Positions 1 to 13,700 of a DNA stretch of 64,000 nucleotides are shown in pieces. Position 1 is the first letter of the stretch; each line of letters opens with the position of its first letter. Source of the stretch: Tetracladium setigerum (Eukaryota > Ascomycota > Leotiomycetes > Helotiales). The position numbers and the translations under genes are program-made. The stretch covers positions 2,108,001 to 2,172,000 of the forward strand of contig PZJY01000006.1 of assembly GCA_031472005.1 (NCBI GenBank), written 5' to 3'. The notes below the pieces were generated by a model that searched no databases, was not told the DNA's origin, and saw only the letters and a list, made by a program, of their open reading frames with translations.

Positions 1-731
1 GAAGAGGAAGGAAAGGAAGGGTTGTCAGAAAGCCCAAGACGAAACAAAATGTCCAACACGAGTTTACGACACGAACCCGACGGACCCCTTGCCAGCTTGC
101 AAATCCTCGGTTAAATGTTTGATGAACCGTTACCGTTTCTCAGCGCGTCTCGGCATGCACTTATTGATGCTACATCTCGGATAGGGAAAGCCAATCCTAA
201 GAATCAATTGGTCGATCTCCCTGAATGAAAAAAGGGACACATATTGAATAGTTATAGCTTCAAAGGCTAGGTTGATGTTATCAGGACAGATCAACAAGTA
301 ACTTCCATAAGAAACTACTATAAAAGACAGCACAGCCTATATACGGAGGTAGCCTATGGCCAGCTCAGCATCTTCTTCCGTCAGGTGTCGTTTTTGACAG
401 CTCGTTTACAAAACAAATTACCTTATTCAGGGTACTCGAGTACACTGGGTCATAAATAATTTAGGTTTTGACATGGATCTGTCCTCAAACCATATTTGCT
501 TTAAGCTCGGTGGGGTGGTCGCGACCTTTGTCACATGATATCAAGGTGTAGTTGGCATGAATGATGGCTCTCTATTTGCATACCATATGCCTCTACTCTA
601 CTACTTTCCACATGAATATGGGAGTGTTGTACATGTGCAAGATTACACTGTAAATGCAGAGCGCCAAAGGTTACTTTTCCCATGCTGGAAAGAGCAAACA
701 GGTTCGTTCACTCAAATCCTTCATCACAGCT
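1..731. other. Intergenic, no gene seen
   Basis: This stretch downstream of CCT6 has only short, unconvincing reading frames on both strands. It is moderately AT-rich and should contain the CCT6 3' UTR near its right edge. I see no repeat or RNA gene in it. Confidence 0.6.
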
Positions 732-2615
732 CTATTCGTCCATTCCAGGTCCAGGTCCTTGTTGACGTCCCATTTGGCGTGCCTTGAGCATTTCGTCGCA
801 TAGAAGAAGGTTGGAGGCAATCCCGGAACTTGAGGCCATCGCATTTCGCAACACACGGAAGGAGTCGTAGACACCCTCAAGGACGGGGTCCATTGGTTCA
901 CCAGTCTTCAAGTCAAGACCAACAATATTGCCCTCGGCTTGTTCATCCTGGAGCTGAGCCACTATCAACATATTAGTACGTTCCAAATCTAGCCTTTAGG
1001 CTTTTTTCACTTACAAGCATCCTGGATATCGTGACCCGAGTTGGCAGCCAAGGTTTTTGGAATAATCAAAAGTGCGTCGGAAAATGCCTGAACTCCCCAC
1101 TTGGCCTTACCCTTCACAGTTTTACGGAAAGCTTCACTGTTCAATTGTGCAGCGCAAGCAACCTGGAAGGCTCCTGCTCCTGGCACAACACTCTTGTCGA
1201 CAATCATGTTGTACACACTTCGAAGGCCATCACGCACAGCATCGCTGATTTGTGTGATGGTGTGCTGATTCGGACCCTTGATGAGAATTGTAACGGATTT
1301 TGGCTCCTTCACATCCTCGATAAAGGTGTATTTCTCCTCTCCCAATTGGTGCTCGTAGACGTTTCCTGCCCATCCGAGAACTTCTGGGGTCAAATCGTCC
1401 ACACTATTTTGGGCGATTCCACCGCAAATCAGCTGCAATCGCTCCATGTTACGTCTCTTCGCTCGTCGCAGGGCGAAAATTCCGTTCTTGACCAAAACAT
1501 CCAGTGACAATGGGTCGATTCCTTTCTGGTTGATGATAACAAATCCCTTGGAGGGGTCGTTCCCACACACCTCCTTCTTCAACTCCACAATCTTGCGCAG
1601 CTTCTCGTCCACAAAGCGTCGCTCACTCTCAACAAGCTTGTCCCTTTGTTCAGCGCTTGAGTAGAAGAAGCCAGAGTTGATCTCGGACTTCTCATACTCC
1701 AGACTGACGTTCAAACTAAGAATGAACGCATTCTCAACTCGCTTAGGCATATCTGGATGTCTCGCACCATGGTCCAAAGCCAAACCTCGAATCAACTGGG
1801 TTTCGGACGCTGTACGGTGTTGCATCTTCATGATCTCCACCATGTGTAAATCGGGTTTCGCGGGAGCCTGGTAAATGGCCAAAACTGCATCGACAATGTC
1901 CGGGGTCAGCTTCTCGGCGAGAGTATGGTTGAGTTTCGTGGCTAATGAGGTACGCGCGACGCTCAGGAGAAGTTCGCGATCCACTTCCTTCTCCAACTTG
2001 AATGTGTCCAGAAACTTGGGGTTTTGTTAGCTTTTGTCAAGTCAACCCAGGGGTATGCAACCTACTCTTAAAGCTTCGGTCTTTGCAATCTCGTAACCAT
2101 CTGTGATGATTCTTGGATGTAGACCCTCCGAAATATATCTATCCGCCTGTTTCAACAGCTCACCGACCAGCAACACAACTGATGTAGTTCCATCTCCGCA
2201 GATATCATCCTGTGCCGTTGCAGCCCTCGCGATCATGACGGCTGTGGGATTCTGAATTTGCATCTCGCGGAGGAGAACATTCCCATCTTTTGTAAGTTTT
2301 ATCTGTAGACTCGCAATTAGAAATGGAGGTTGGGCTGCTGCTCTGGAAGCTCTCGTACCGATCCAGCACCGTCAACAAGCCTAAACAAGGTATTAGCAAG
2401 CAGACCAGAAAGCTTTGGTGAGCAACGCACATCTTGATCGTCCCCAAAGGACCCAAATTTGACTTGAGGACATCTTGCAGACCTTCGCCAGCGTTGATGT
2501 TGACTCTCAAAGCTTCTCCTCTCCTCTAGGCACTGTCAGTGATATTTTCCTAGGCGGGGGGCGGCGCACCCACCCTTGACTCGGCTTTTGGGTTAAGAAG
2601 CTGTGCAGCGGACAT
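732..2615 (-). CDS. CCT6: T-complex protein 1 subunit zeta (CCT6)
   Basis: One of the eight subunits of the cytosolic group II chaperonin CCT/TRiC, which folds actin, tubulin and other clients using ATP. Six exons are inferred: 2615-2574, 2525-2431, 2380-2359, 2302-2066, 2014-1015 and 961-732, giving 541 residues, the usual size for the family. The start is the ATG opening MSAAQLLNPKAESR, a typical zeta N-terminus. The ATP-binding loop GDGTT is at residues 89-93, with KLTKDG just before it, and the C-terminal equatorial half carries VVPGAGA. The third exon is only 22 bp (coding LVDGAGS) and is easily missed. The gene is divergent from the prenylcysteine oxidase gene, sharing about 330 bp of upstream DNA. 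The product is certain; the join around the first intron is the least secure. Confidence 0.95.
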
Positions 2616-2944
2616 CTTTGTAAATGGGTATCTGTAAGAAAGGCGGGTTTGTGAAGTTGAGATGTTGAGTTTGCCCCAAGAGTCGTTGCTTGCAGATGCC
2701 TTTGGAAGCTTTTTTTCTTTGGGCTGCTTGACGACGCGAAGGTACGCGGAATCAGAGAGAAGGAATCTAAGGTTGCCGTAGAAAGTGCTCAGAAGGTTGT
2801 ACGGCGGGCGTTACCGACCTGCCATCTCTAATTAAGGTACCACCGCATGATGATGACCTCGCTTCGTATCGACAACCATATCACGTACTGTAGTGCTTAC
2901 TCTAGAACCCAAAGGAGTAGTAATCGATCAGGCTGTCGTTCAAG

Positions 2945-4870
2945 ATGCCGAATAGCTTCACTGCTTCATTGACCTCTCTCCTCTCTCTCCTCTCCATCTT
3001 CAACACCTTCGATACTGCTTTTTCGTCGGTGGGCGCACTCCCGGAAGCGCCACAACATGTCATCACCAACCCAAATTCTAAGACACGCCATCAAAGGGTA
3101 GCTATAATAGGTATGTATCTTCTATGTATATCTCTCGTATACTGGGAGTATCTTGGATCTCACACCACTTAACCTGGAGAGATGAATGCATCAAGGCATT
3201 CCAATATCAAAGCTCTTCTCTCCACTCTCAATCTTCAGATATACTATCCGGAATCAGCCACTTTTTCTTCCCGCGTTACCAATTTGATACTTTTCTCTCG
3301 TCTGTTCATTCTTCGTCCACTAAAAAAACACAGGTGCTGGTGCTGCTGGAGCTTCCACAGCATACCATCTCCAAAAATTCGCTGCTGAATCAGGTCTGGA
3401 TGTCAACATTACAGTCTTTGAGAGGTCACCCTTTGTAGGTGGCCGCTCAACAACTGTCAGTGCCTACAACAACCCTCTGGAACCTGTTGAATTAGGAGCC
3501 AGCATCTTCGTTGAAATCAATGCCATTCTCAAGAACGCCACCGATGCCTTCGGTCTCAAGCCTAAGAACTCAACCGAAACTGAAGACAACGAAACTCTTG
3601 GCATCTGGAATGGCGAGAAGTTTGTTTTCACACAGAAAGCTGGTGGGTGGTATTACTGGGACTTGGCCAAGATCTTCTGGAAATATGGCTTTGCTCCTAT
3701 CAGGACTCAGAAGTTGACGACAGCCACGGTCGGAAAGTTCTTAAAGCTTTACACGCCACCATTCTTCCCATTTCGATCACTAACAGAACGAGCGATCGAC
3801 TTAGATCTCATAAGTGTAACATCTGTCACGGGTCGACAGTACCTAACTGCTAATAATGTAAGACTCAACTTTGGACGCAGTCCTGACTATACTAACCAAT
3901 TCAGATCGGGGAGCCTTTTTCGACTGATATTATTCAAGCCAGCACCAGAGTTAATTATGCCCAGAATTTGGGTCGTATTCACGGTCTGGAGACTATGGTG
4001 TGTATGGCCATTGAAGGGGCCATGCAAATAGACGGAGGCAATTGGCAAATTTTCGACGGGATGTTGAAAGCATCCAGCGCTTCGGTCCTACTCAATACCA
4101 CTGTCAACAGCATCTCAAAGCTTGATGGACGATACAGCATCAAAACATCATCTCAACAGTCCAACGACACAAAAGTACAAATCAATGAGGAGCAATTCGA
4201 CACAATTGTCCTCGCAGCCCCATTTCAATACACCGATATCGAAGTCGAGAAGAATCTCCTGAGGTACACTCCAGACAAAATACCCTATGTCACTCTCCAC
4301 GTCACATTATTCGCATCACCCCACAAACTTAACCCCACCTTCTTCAATCTCAAAGAAACCGACGACGCCCCCAGTACAGTCCTCACCACCCTCCCACCAA
4401 CCACCGCCCTCAACCAAACCGTCCCCTTGCCAAATTTCTTCTCCATCAGCACCCTCCGTACCGCCATCAACCCATCCACAAACGAGAAAGAATTCCTGTA
4501 TAAAATCTTCTCCGCGAAACCAGTCACAACTACTTTCCTATCTGGTATTTTAAATGCTTCTATTCCTGAGGATCTTACGAATGTTAAAGCCAGTGGTGGA
4601 GAAGCAATCACGTGGTTTTATCCTCATGTGTGGCATTCGTATCCTGTGGAGGAACCGAGGGTGACGTTTGAAGAGTTGGAGTTGGCGAGAAGGTTCTACT
4701 ATACTAGTGGGATTGAGAGTTTCATTAGTACGATGGAGACGAGTGCGTTGATGGGGATGAACGTCGCTCAGTTGATTGTGAACGATTACTTGGAGTTGCT
4801 GGTTGGGGAGAAGGAGCGGAAGAGTGGACATATTATTATCGAGCAGGTGGGAGTTAACAATGAATTGTGA
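2945..4870 (+). CDS. Prenylcysteine oxidase/lyase, FAD-dependent
   Basis: Flavin thioether oxidase that splits the farnesyl- or geranylgeranyl-cysteine released when prenylated proteins are degraded. Exons 2945-3110, 3334-3857 and 3905-4870 give 551 residues. Residues 1-30 are hydrophobic and look like a signal peptide, as expected for a lysosomal/vacuolar or secreted enzyme. The Rossmann FAD motif GAGAAG (residues 56-61) is interrupted by intron 1: the exon ends IIG and resumes AGAAGAST. An acidic-ended strand with FER and the later IHGLE and GGNWQIF segments match the family. Intron 1 is 223 bp, long for this genome; intron 2 is 47 bp. Assignment rests on the flavin motif and the overall family pattern; I did not compare it with a database. 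Confidence 0.85.
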
Positions 4871-5313
4871 AGAGTGGGAACAGTGATTTACGAATGGCGG
4901 TGCATTATCTTTTTTCCAGGTGTAAATTGCCACTGAGTATGATAGGTTTGACGATGGCATGGCAATGAGAATGAGGGGTTATTAGGCTTTCTCAATTAGA
5001 CCAATTTCTGCATTCGTAGTTTTGTTCCATAGGACCGGGAGGAGTACAGTAGCGATGATTCATGACTTCTTAATCATTTTCCATACACACACTCACTTAG
5101 GGATACGTTAATGAAAATACACACTTGAGGTGTTTGCCACCAATACAGAAAATAATTCATCAAGTGGCTTTTAATATTGAGCTACTCATCACCGAAGTCT
5201 AGTCAAGGGATAATCCTGCCTAGTCTTTATTTTCTCAATGTTGTGTCCTTCATCAAGAGCAAAGAAAAGGCCCATCACGGCTTTTCTTTACCAGTGCATG
5301 GTATTCCCTGTCG

Positions 5314-7412
5314 CTATGGAGTTGTAGGACGGGCATTTGCAATCTTAAACCCACCCGGTACCAACTTTTGGAAGACCTGATTAGGATCATACTTCTTCGA
5401 AAGAGCAGCCAGCTTTGCAACATTGGCTTTGCCATAACCTCCCAGTGGATCTTGAAACTCTCCAGCATAGTTGAGGTAAATATATGGATTTGAGTTACCA
5501 GTTGCGACTGACTTGGCCTTGATATCTGCAATGGTCGCATAGGCTGCCTTGTTTAGGGCAGCGTCGAAAGCTGGATCGGACCAAGTGATGTAGAGTAGGT
5601 ACACTATTGAGAATCTATGAGAACTTGTCAATAGTGTGCAACTCTTGCGAGAATTGAAAATGACTTACAGATCAGGTTTCCCTTGTTGCGGTCCACACCC
5701 ATAATATTTCCACCAGACTTGACCGACATATCGCTCACAATTCTTGGAATTGGCTGGAACAGCAGTGACCAGTTGAAGTTTGGCAGCTTGAGGAATGGCT
5801 TCAGATAGTGGTTTGAAATGTCGACTGCGGACTTGTACATGGCTTCGTCGTTGGCGAATGTCAATGTTAGGAAAATGTTCCTATTTCGTTGAGCGCTCGA
5901 TGAAAGCTCATCCGTGTAAGATGAAAGCTGGGCGATGCGGGTAGTGTCTCCGATGGCGCCTGCAATACTGTTGATCTGATCATAGATGGGCGGATTTGGT
6001 GTTGGAAGGGTGTAATCAATGACATTGAAGACGATGTGTTGCTCATCTGAAGATGAGTAACTATAGTAATTAATCAGATTAGCATTCGTGTCGGTGTGTG
6101 CATTGTTGGTGAAGTTGACGAATGCAGAGATTTGCTGTGGAGTTGTGGTGTTGGAATAAATCTTCAGACCTCCCCACATCTCTCCAAACTTGAAAGCCGT
6201 TAAATCTAAGAAAAATCAAATTAGAATACTTAGAGTTAGAACATGGTTGAATCTTACCATAGCGAGTGACAATCCCAAAGTTATTTCCACCACCTTTAAG
6301 CGCAACGAAAAGATCAGCGTTGCTGCTGCGATTAACATTGATCACGGAACCATCGGCTTTGACGAGCTCAATGTTCAAGACGGCGTCAGCAACGAAGCCA
6401 AGCTTAGAAGTGAACCACGAGTAGCCTCCCCCGAGAACAAGTCCTCCGATACCAACATCTGAGTCTCGTCCACCAGAGACCATCAAACCAAGCGGTTGCA
6501 ACACACCGTAGACATGCCCCCATCGTGCACCAGATCCAATACTCGCCTGATTTTGCGCAGCATTGACAGTGACGGCGTTGATTGAAGTCATGTCAATCTG
6601 TACACCATGAGTTATAGAAGCTGCTCCTTTGAAAGGGGTGTGGCCACCGCCTTTAACAGAAAATCGACATTGTGCAAATGAAAGAATCTTGACGGCAACT
6701 GAAACGTCGGCAGTGGACTTTGGAGTGTATACACAAGATGGTGTATCAAAAGTAGCTTGAAGCGTCCAGAAACCTTCCATCGAGGCATTGTAGCCTGGCG
6801 TGGCGGGAAAGGAAACACGCTTGGGGCGTGCAACGGCGAGATAGAGACACTGTACGGAGCTTCAAGTCAATATTGCACTTTAAGGATGTTGGAATGTTCC
6901 ATGTAAATTCTGATGGGCTCGAGCCCTGCCTCTCATACTTAAAAATCCAAGTTGAGAATCATCTAAGTGGAAAAGAACGGCATAATCATGCGTGACTTTT
7001 TCTGAAATTAGACTCTAATCGGAATCAACCAAATAATTGGCTTATTCTCATCTTCGAAGTCCTCTCACTGAGATTGGATTGGAAGCGTCCATTAGGGAAC
7101 CCCAGATATTTGAACAAAGATGCATAAACTGCCAGTGAGCAATGCAATGATAAAGTATGAACTGGGTGAACTAACGCATAGTGTTCCATATCCTTTATTC
7201 TCCGCTTGAATATCAGTAGAAGCTACTGTTTCTGCCTTCTCGACCACTGAGGGAGCGGTAATGCGCTCAGCTGGAAGACTTTCGAGGCTTGGAATAGTCT
7301 TATCCTGGCGTCGAGCGATATTGAAGTTGTAATCTTCGCTGCTCCAAGGAGCTGCAAACACTGGCGCAACCGCCGTGAATGCAAGAAGAATGTGGCCGAA
7401 AGCAGACTTCAT
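5314..7412 (-). CDS. Secreted FAD-linked oxidoreductase (BBE/PCMH type)
   Basis: Berberine-bridge-enzyme-like oxidase of the PCMH flavin fold, likely oxidising sugars, alcohols or a secondary metabolite outside the cell; substrate unknown. Exons 7412-7176, 6849-6258, 6205-5669 and 5603-5314 give 551 residues. The signal peptide MKSAFGHILLAFTAVAPVFA is followed by a linker and then the FAD domain. GGGH ends at H149, the usual 8-alpha histidine flavin anchor. GGRDSDVGIGGLVLGGG and GGGNNFGIVTRY are the classic PCMH motifs. The place where many relatives have a cysteine for a second covalent bond reads SWFTSKLGF, so the flavin is probably attached through His only. The C-terminal BBE domain has PYIYLNYAG and the final KYDPNQVF. 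Intron 1 is 326 bp, unusually long. It stands alone, with no other secondary metabolism genes beside it. Confidence 0.88.
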
Positions 7413-8926
7413 GATGTGAGAGTTGTAGCGCAAGCGAGATCAAAGGATGGTTCAAGATCTGGAATGAAAGCCGTTGAAAAACCACTCAGGCTGGCAACAG
7501 AATTAGTTCGCTCAACTCAGAAAGTGTGAAGATAATAAAATCAAGTTGAAAAAGAAAGTGAGGTACAGAGGCAAGAGAAGTTGGCCTGGGCAAGCGAGGT
7601 ACGCCAAGGCGGATAGTGACTTCGAAATTGGTACTCACGGAGTTGGTTGAGTTGCCATTTCTGCAGCGGCTGCAGGACATGGATGTACGGACCAATGATT
7701 GTGCTCTTGGTTATGCATAGCATGGATATCTAACAGGGAACAAGCGATGTTTGCATGGTCCAGAACAATCACTATGCGCCCATTTTGAGCGTCCTTGCAG
7801 TGTAAGGTTGATATTCTTTGGGTGCAACGCCTGAACCACGATGCAGATACGATTCCTGCTCTGTTATAAGCTTGTACAGTACTGTTGTGAGGTAATCTGG
7901 TATGACAAGACGATTAGCGAATAAATACCAATATCCAGGATCAGATTCGGAAACAAATAGATTACATCAGAAGCGTGGGGTGTACGTACGGTAGGCTTGA
8001 TGCGGTCGATATCGGGAATTACATAAAGCATAATCAGTAGGCCATAACGATCTTCGTAAAGTTCATGGCAAAGAGTACACTATTATGTGAACCATATTAA
8101 AATCTCTAAGATTGTATAATTTTCGTCGCTTTGTCGTTAATTATCTTGCAATGGCTGGTTTTCAGCAGTAGCTGGTTGTTCATTTTCTCAGCATCACCAG
8201 AGAGGTCTAAATATGCAGCAGTAACCCCCTGACTGCCGGTCTAGATCGTCGGTAGAAAGGCACGGATATTCCCGCCGCTTTGGGAACTAGCGTGTGCAAG
8301 AAACTTGGTTCCAGCTTCCAGAATTTGTCGTCAGTGAACCCACGAAATCCTGAACCATCCCTCATAATACATGATATCCAGTTAAGAAAGAGATATCCAA
8401 CGAGTGTTGACCGTAGGTGGTGAACTTTGAATGAATTATTGTTGCTCTAAGATACTCATGTTAGCGACCATTCAATTTTCCAGATTGTTGCCCATGCATC
8501 GAACTCCTGCAGCTGTCAACGTTTTTGGTTACATGGTACCTGTATACTCCGTACATGCATGCTCATCTTAGCCCTAACTGGTATATAGGCCGTGCCGCGC
8601 CTCAGTATTCCTTGAAAAACAGTTTGCGTGTATTTGATGTTGATCACAAGATAGAGAGCGAGATTTTGGGACATATCTTCAGCTTGAGAACATCGAAGTG
8701 ACTTACGCGTAATCATCCGTCCGTCACCAGATCACTGGTCTGGTTACAACATCAACGGAGTTGTGCTCCTTTTACTGAATATTTCAAATATTTCAAATAT
8801 TGCTCAATTTACCTCTTAGGATCGCCTCTCTTTTATCATAGAGCATACAATATCCAAGTCCTTATCCCCAAAGCTTCAAACCACCTCTCTTCCTTCCTAG
8901 AAAGTAGAGCACTGCATAATACCAAT
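7413..8926. other. Intergenic between FAD oxidase and membrane protein
   Basis: About 1.5 kb upstream of the FAD oxidase and downstream of the small membrane protein. I see no coding region; short frames lack plausible starts or splice partners. Around 8778-8804 there is a short tandem of ATTTCAAAT units. Confidence 0.55.
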
Positions 8927-9340
8927 TCAAAACCCCACAATCGCATTAAACAAGACAAATACAACAATCGTAAAGAGTATTCCCCAAGCCCCACCCACCT
9001 TCCAGATAGCGCGCAGCGTAAAATAAATCAAGACCAGATCCGACAACAAGAAAGTGCCCACAACAGCCCACGCTAGCACTATTGACTTGAGCGACATGTT
9101 TGGATAGGCGTCGAAGGCCATGAAGCTCATCATTGAAGCCCCGACGAAGAAGGTAGTGACAAAGACGGCCACGACCGCGACGACAAGATCGAACACAAAG
9201 CCTGCGAGTGTGCGTGGTGTTTGGAGTTCCTGGGTGTGAAGTGGGAGGATAGTTGGGAAAGGTAGAGAAGTCGTGGAGAATGGACTGGAGGTGGGAGATG
9301 AGGATGGCGAGGGGGACTTTGAATCGATGGACGACGACAT
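8927..9340 (-). CDS. Small three-helix membrane protein
   Basis: Predicted 137-residue protein. Residues 1-45 are rich in Ser, Pro and Thr. Three hydrophobic segments follow: LAGFVFDLVVAVVAVFVTTF, SIVLAWAVVGTFLLSDLVLI and WGILFTIVVFVLFNAIVGF, the last running to the stop. The ATG at 9340 (MSSSIDSK) is chosen; the frame is open 15 codons further up but contains no ATG there. I do not recognise the family. The pattern of a disordered N-terminus and closely packed helices is common among uncharacterised fungal membrane proteins. A downstream exon cannot be excluded, but the last helix ends naturally at the stop. Confidence 0.6.
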   Translation of the reverse strand: MSSSIDSKSPSPSSSPTSSPFSTTSLPFPTILPLHTQELQTPRTLAGFVFDLVVAVVAVFVTTFFVGASMMSFMAFDAYPNMSLKSIVLAWAVVGTFLLSDLVLIYFTLRAIWKVGGAWGILFTIVVFVLFNAIVGF

Positions 9341-10715
9341 GATGGATGTATTTTTGTTGTGGTCTGTAGAGGAGGTGTTTAGCAAAATTGCTCTGATATG
9401 TTGCAGGTTGGTAATGATGAGGCTTTCCTGCTTACTCTTGTTAAACTGAGATGATAAAGACGATGATAATTGCCAATTTAGTTAATGTGGGGAGCAGAAT
9501 CTTCTTCGTGGTGCCAGAACCCTAAAGCTTGCAAGACCACCACCTAGATTGTTGCTGATTGCAACGACTATAAGCAAAACAACTGGAAAGGGGTTGCGTA
9601 CTAGCGTGATCCTTCTTACAGGCAGGAAGGCAGTCTCCGCGACGTCAAATTTGGAGCCAGCCAGTAAGAATAATGAGACGAGAAACTTTGGGATTCATGG
9701 CAGATTTTCACGCGCAATACAAGGCTAAACAGTGGGCGGATTTAGGCAGCATTTCGCACCGTGTGATAACGACCAATAATCCATTATTCACCCGTTAGGT
9801 AAAGGCACTCAGCTGAAGCCTTAAGTTTGACCCGTCCTCAGCCCTCAGGATGAGGATTTATGCCAAGAGCTAAGCGAGCACAGCTGAAGGGTCTTCAATG
9901 TCCTTCTCTGTCGTGAAAACATGGCTATGTGTTCTCAGTCATTAGATATACGACTTCAAAGGTAAGCAAAAGTGTTGAAAGCAATGCTGAGAACTTTATG
10001 GAATAGTGCTCTCATTGCCTAATCATGCCAACCACTTTCAACCGGAAAATCCTCCCTCACTTACCTCTCGCGTCTTTCACCTCCAAGCCGACGAAATTTC
10101 CTCAAGAGCAAATACTGTCTGTACGCACCTATGAAAATCTAATGTTTATTCTATTTTGCATATGAATATATCTATTTATATCATATTTTGCAAGGATACC
10201 TATAGAGGTAGATAAACAACTCTTATTGCCGAGAGGGAATCAAAAACACAAACGAAACAAATCAATCAAATAAGCAGCCCCGCCAAAAACGCCCCCCTCC
10301 TTCCCCTCCGCGCGCCCGCTTCCCCCGCCCCTAAAAAACCGCACAGTACAATGAATTTCCAGACAAGGAACATGCTGAATGACAGACAGACCTTGAAGAT
10401 GCCCAATATCTATGTAATCGTCAAAACTAAAACTAAACCTGAGAAGAAAACTGTGATACCCAAAAAATCGAAGGCTTTATTGGCTGTCGAAGAAGGGATT
10501 TTGTCGTGAAGGTTCAGGTGAGACTTCAGTCGTTCACTTTCTCCGTTAGTTGAATGTGCAGTGAAAGGCTCATCAGACACGCTATTAACCCACAGTCTGC
10601 AGTACCAACCCTCCTACCCTTCCCTGACGGCTTCTTTACTTCCCCCTTCTCCTCCTCCTCTTCGCCTCCTTAACCAATGCTATGCACCTCTCCCAATCTT
10701 TCTTCGTCCCCCTCT
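9341..10715. other. Intergenic, no gene seen
   Basis: No supportable coding region. The segment 10140-10560 is AT-rich with a C-rich patch near 10285-10335 and probably contains the 3' UTR of the ankyrin gene to its right. Confidence 0.5.
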
Positions 10716-13700
10716 CTACCATAATATCCACCCCCTTCCAGTCATGTAAACCATCAGCCTGCCTTTCCCTTGCTCCTCCTTCCCTTTCTCATAAAATCCC
10801 TTTGTGATGTTCCCAATATAATCGACGCGTTCAGCCGTCCAACCCTCGCTACCAACAGCTGATGGGTCACATCCTTTCTCCTCCAATAGCCATCTCACTA
10901 CATCTGCATGGCCATGGTAAATGGCCCGGACGAGGGAATCTTCGAACAGTGTTGGACGGGAAGAAGGAGAATATGAAGATGTAGATAGCTGGGTTGATGA
11001 AAGGAGAAGCGACATTTTGGAGACAGAGCCATTAACGCAGGCGAGAAAGATGAGGCTGTCCATGAATTTGTTTGGAATAGTTACGGGAATGGCGAGGAGC
11101 AGGTAGTTGAGCGTTGCGGTAGTGCCTTTCATGATCTGGGAGATTTGGAGTCAGAATGTTTATTTACATCTCAAGATGATTATCTTCAAGGGTTATTCCT
11201 TATATAAAAATTAAAATGGGAGAGAGGGGATATATAGATACTTAAAAAATAGGTAGAAGAAGTACTTACAGCGATCTCAAGAGGAAGCAAGGATTGACTG
11301 TTCACATCCTTCCAAGTCGCGCCATGATCAAATAACACCTTGATAAGTTTAAGATCGTTTTTCGTCGTTGCGAGATGGATAGGACATTCCCAATATCCAT
11401 CTTTCGCGTGGATTTTCACCGTGACGTCCGCGCCGCCGAATGATGCCAACGCATCCACAATCTCAGCTCTACTCCCCTCCTCACACCCCTCAATCACCTT
11501 CTCAATGACACTCTCCTTGTCCAAAAACCCCCCACCTCCTTCTTGTCTCTCGCATTCTTCACCCAATAACACACCTTTTCCCATTTCTCCTGCTTACATG
11601 CTTCAACCAATAGATCATACCAAATCATCGACGTCTTGACATCGAAATCCAAATTCTTGTCTTCCGCAAACACTTGCTCAAATCCCACAGAGGCGATCCC
11701 TAGCACCTCGTTCACAAGACTGCTAACCAGCACGTCTTGATTAAGAAGGGACCTAACTCCAGTCCAATTCTCTCTCTCAATAGCTACAGCCATAGCAGTT
11801 TTGCCTTCCCAATTGAGCAACGTCACATCTGCACCCCCATCCAGCAAACGCTTCACTAACGTCTTGCTCGATGATCTCACCGCATAATGCAATGGCCTCT
11901 CCCACTCATTCCTCGTCTCTGTTTCCAATCGCGAATTTGACCAGTATCGAGTCCTTTGAGGGGTGTTTGCGCCACGGGGTGTGTATTTCAGTAGCTGAGA
12001 CACAGCTTCCATCGAGCGTCTGAAAAGGGCTGTTTGTAAGGCCGTGTCGCCACTGTTGTCTTCGATGGCTACGCCTTGATAGATAACCGGACAGGCACAG
12101 GAGCTGCTGCTCGTAGAAGAGGAAGAAGGGGATTTAGGGTCTGAATCCGTGTTTCCTGCTAAGCAGGTGGGGATATGCTCGGTTTTCTTGACCCGTTCAC
12201 AGATACTTTCGATGATGCTAACACCTCTGTTTCGTGCGGCGAGGTGTAGTGCCGTTTGCCCAAGCGCATTCCTGTGCGTAAGCGGGGTTTTCGTCCAGCC
12301 TAGTAAGATCTCGACCGTTTCGAGACGGAGAGAGCGTACTGCGCTGTGAAGAGGCGTTTCGTTTTCTTTATCCTCAATATCTGGGGACGCCCCAAACGCA
12401 AGCAGCAGTTCAGTACATTCTGGAAAATTCTCGGACGCAGCATAATGTAGAGCGCTGCGGCCGAGACTGTCGGTAGCGGCGGTATTGGCGTTCCGATCGA
12501 GGAGGAAATCGAGGATTTCGAAATTGCCGAGGGACGCGGCGAGGATGATGGGGGTGGACCCAGTGGTGGGGTGGATAGATTCGATATCTTGACCAGACTT
12601 TAGGAGATTGGAGAGCAGTTTTATGTTATCAGTTAAGATAGCACGGAAGATGTCGGGAGGTTGTTCGCGTGCGGAGGCCGTTTGGCGGAGGTAGGCTAGT
12701 CGTTGGGATATGGCGAGGGTTTTGGGAGTTTGAATAGGATGGCTGTCTTTCGGTTGGGGAGATGGTGAGGCGGATGTGGTCTGAGGGGAAAGGGGTTTGG
12801 TGAGTTCTGATGGCGATGACAATGACGATGGGTCGGGACTGGGATGGATTATTCCTAGTTGTTCTATTGTTGATATGGGAGATTTGGGTTTGGTCTGTGG
12901 TTTGGATTTGGATTTGGATTTGGGTATGCTATCGGAGCTGTCTAATGTTCTAGAAGAGTATCAGTATTTGCCGTAGAGAAAACGAGGGAATACGATAAGT
13001 AAGTGCACAGGCAGAAAGAAGTCTTGATTCAAAATTGAAGAATATTCGAAAAACTTACTCTTTCGAAGGCTCTGGTCGGTGCGAAGGCTCCGGACTCGTC
13101 ACTACCAGCGGGTTTGTCGGTAAAGGTCCAAACTCATCAAACCTATCTGGCAAGTACGAAAACTCCTTTGGAGGGCTAGTCTGGTGTCGTATGCCCAAAC
13201 CCGTTGGCTTCTGTCCCTCCTCCCTTCCCTTCCGTTTCGCTTTACTTTCTGTCATCTGCTCCGCCAGGTTAGGAGTAAAAGCCCGTCTCAAAATCTCACC
13301 ATGCGTAGAGTCCAAAGTAGGCGGACTATCCATGGAAGGGTAAGACTTCTCAATATCCATGAGATCATCCGAAAAGTCCAGGAGATGGCCCGTGGGAGGG
13401 AGCACAATCTGAGTTGTGTAAACCGGCGGGATATCCTCGGGTGATCCACTGCTTGAAGCAAGAGATAATTTCTCAATGGCAGCCTTGAGATCCTGGAGAT
13501 CTGTCTTACATTCCGAGATGGAGCCGCTGGTATTTCTTAGTCTTTGAATCTTTGAATCTTTGAAGGTTTGAATTTTTGAACGTTTGAGTCTTTGATTCCT
13601 CTCGTCTTTGAACCCTCGAATCTCTGAACCCGCGCGAGTCTTTGAGCCCTCGAGTCTCCGAGTCCTCGAATTCTCCAACAAACCAGAAAGCGATAAATAT

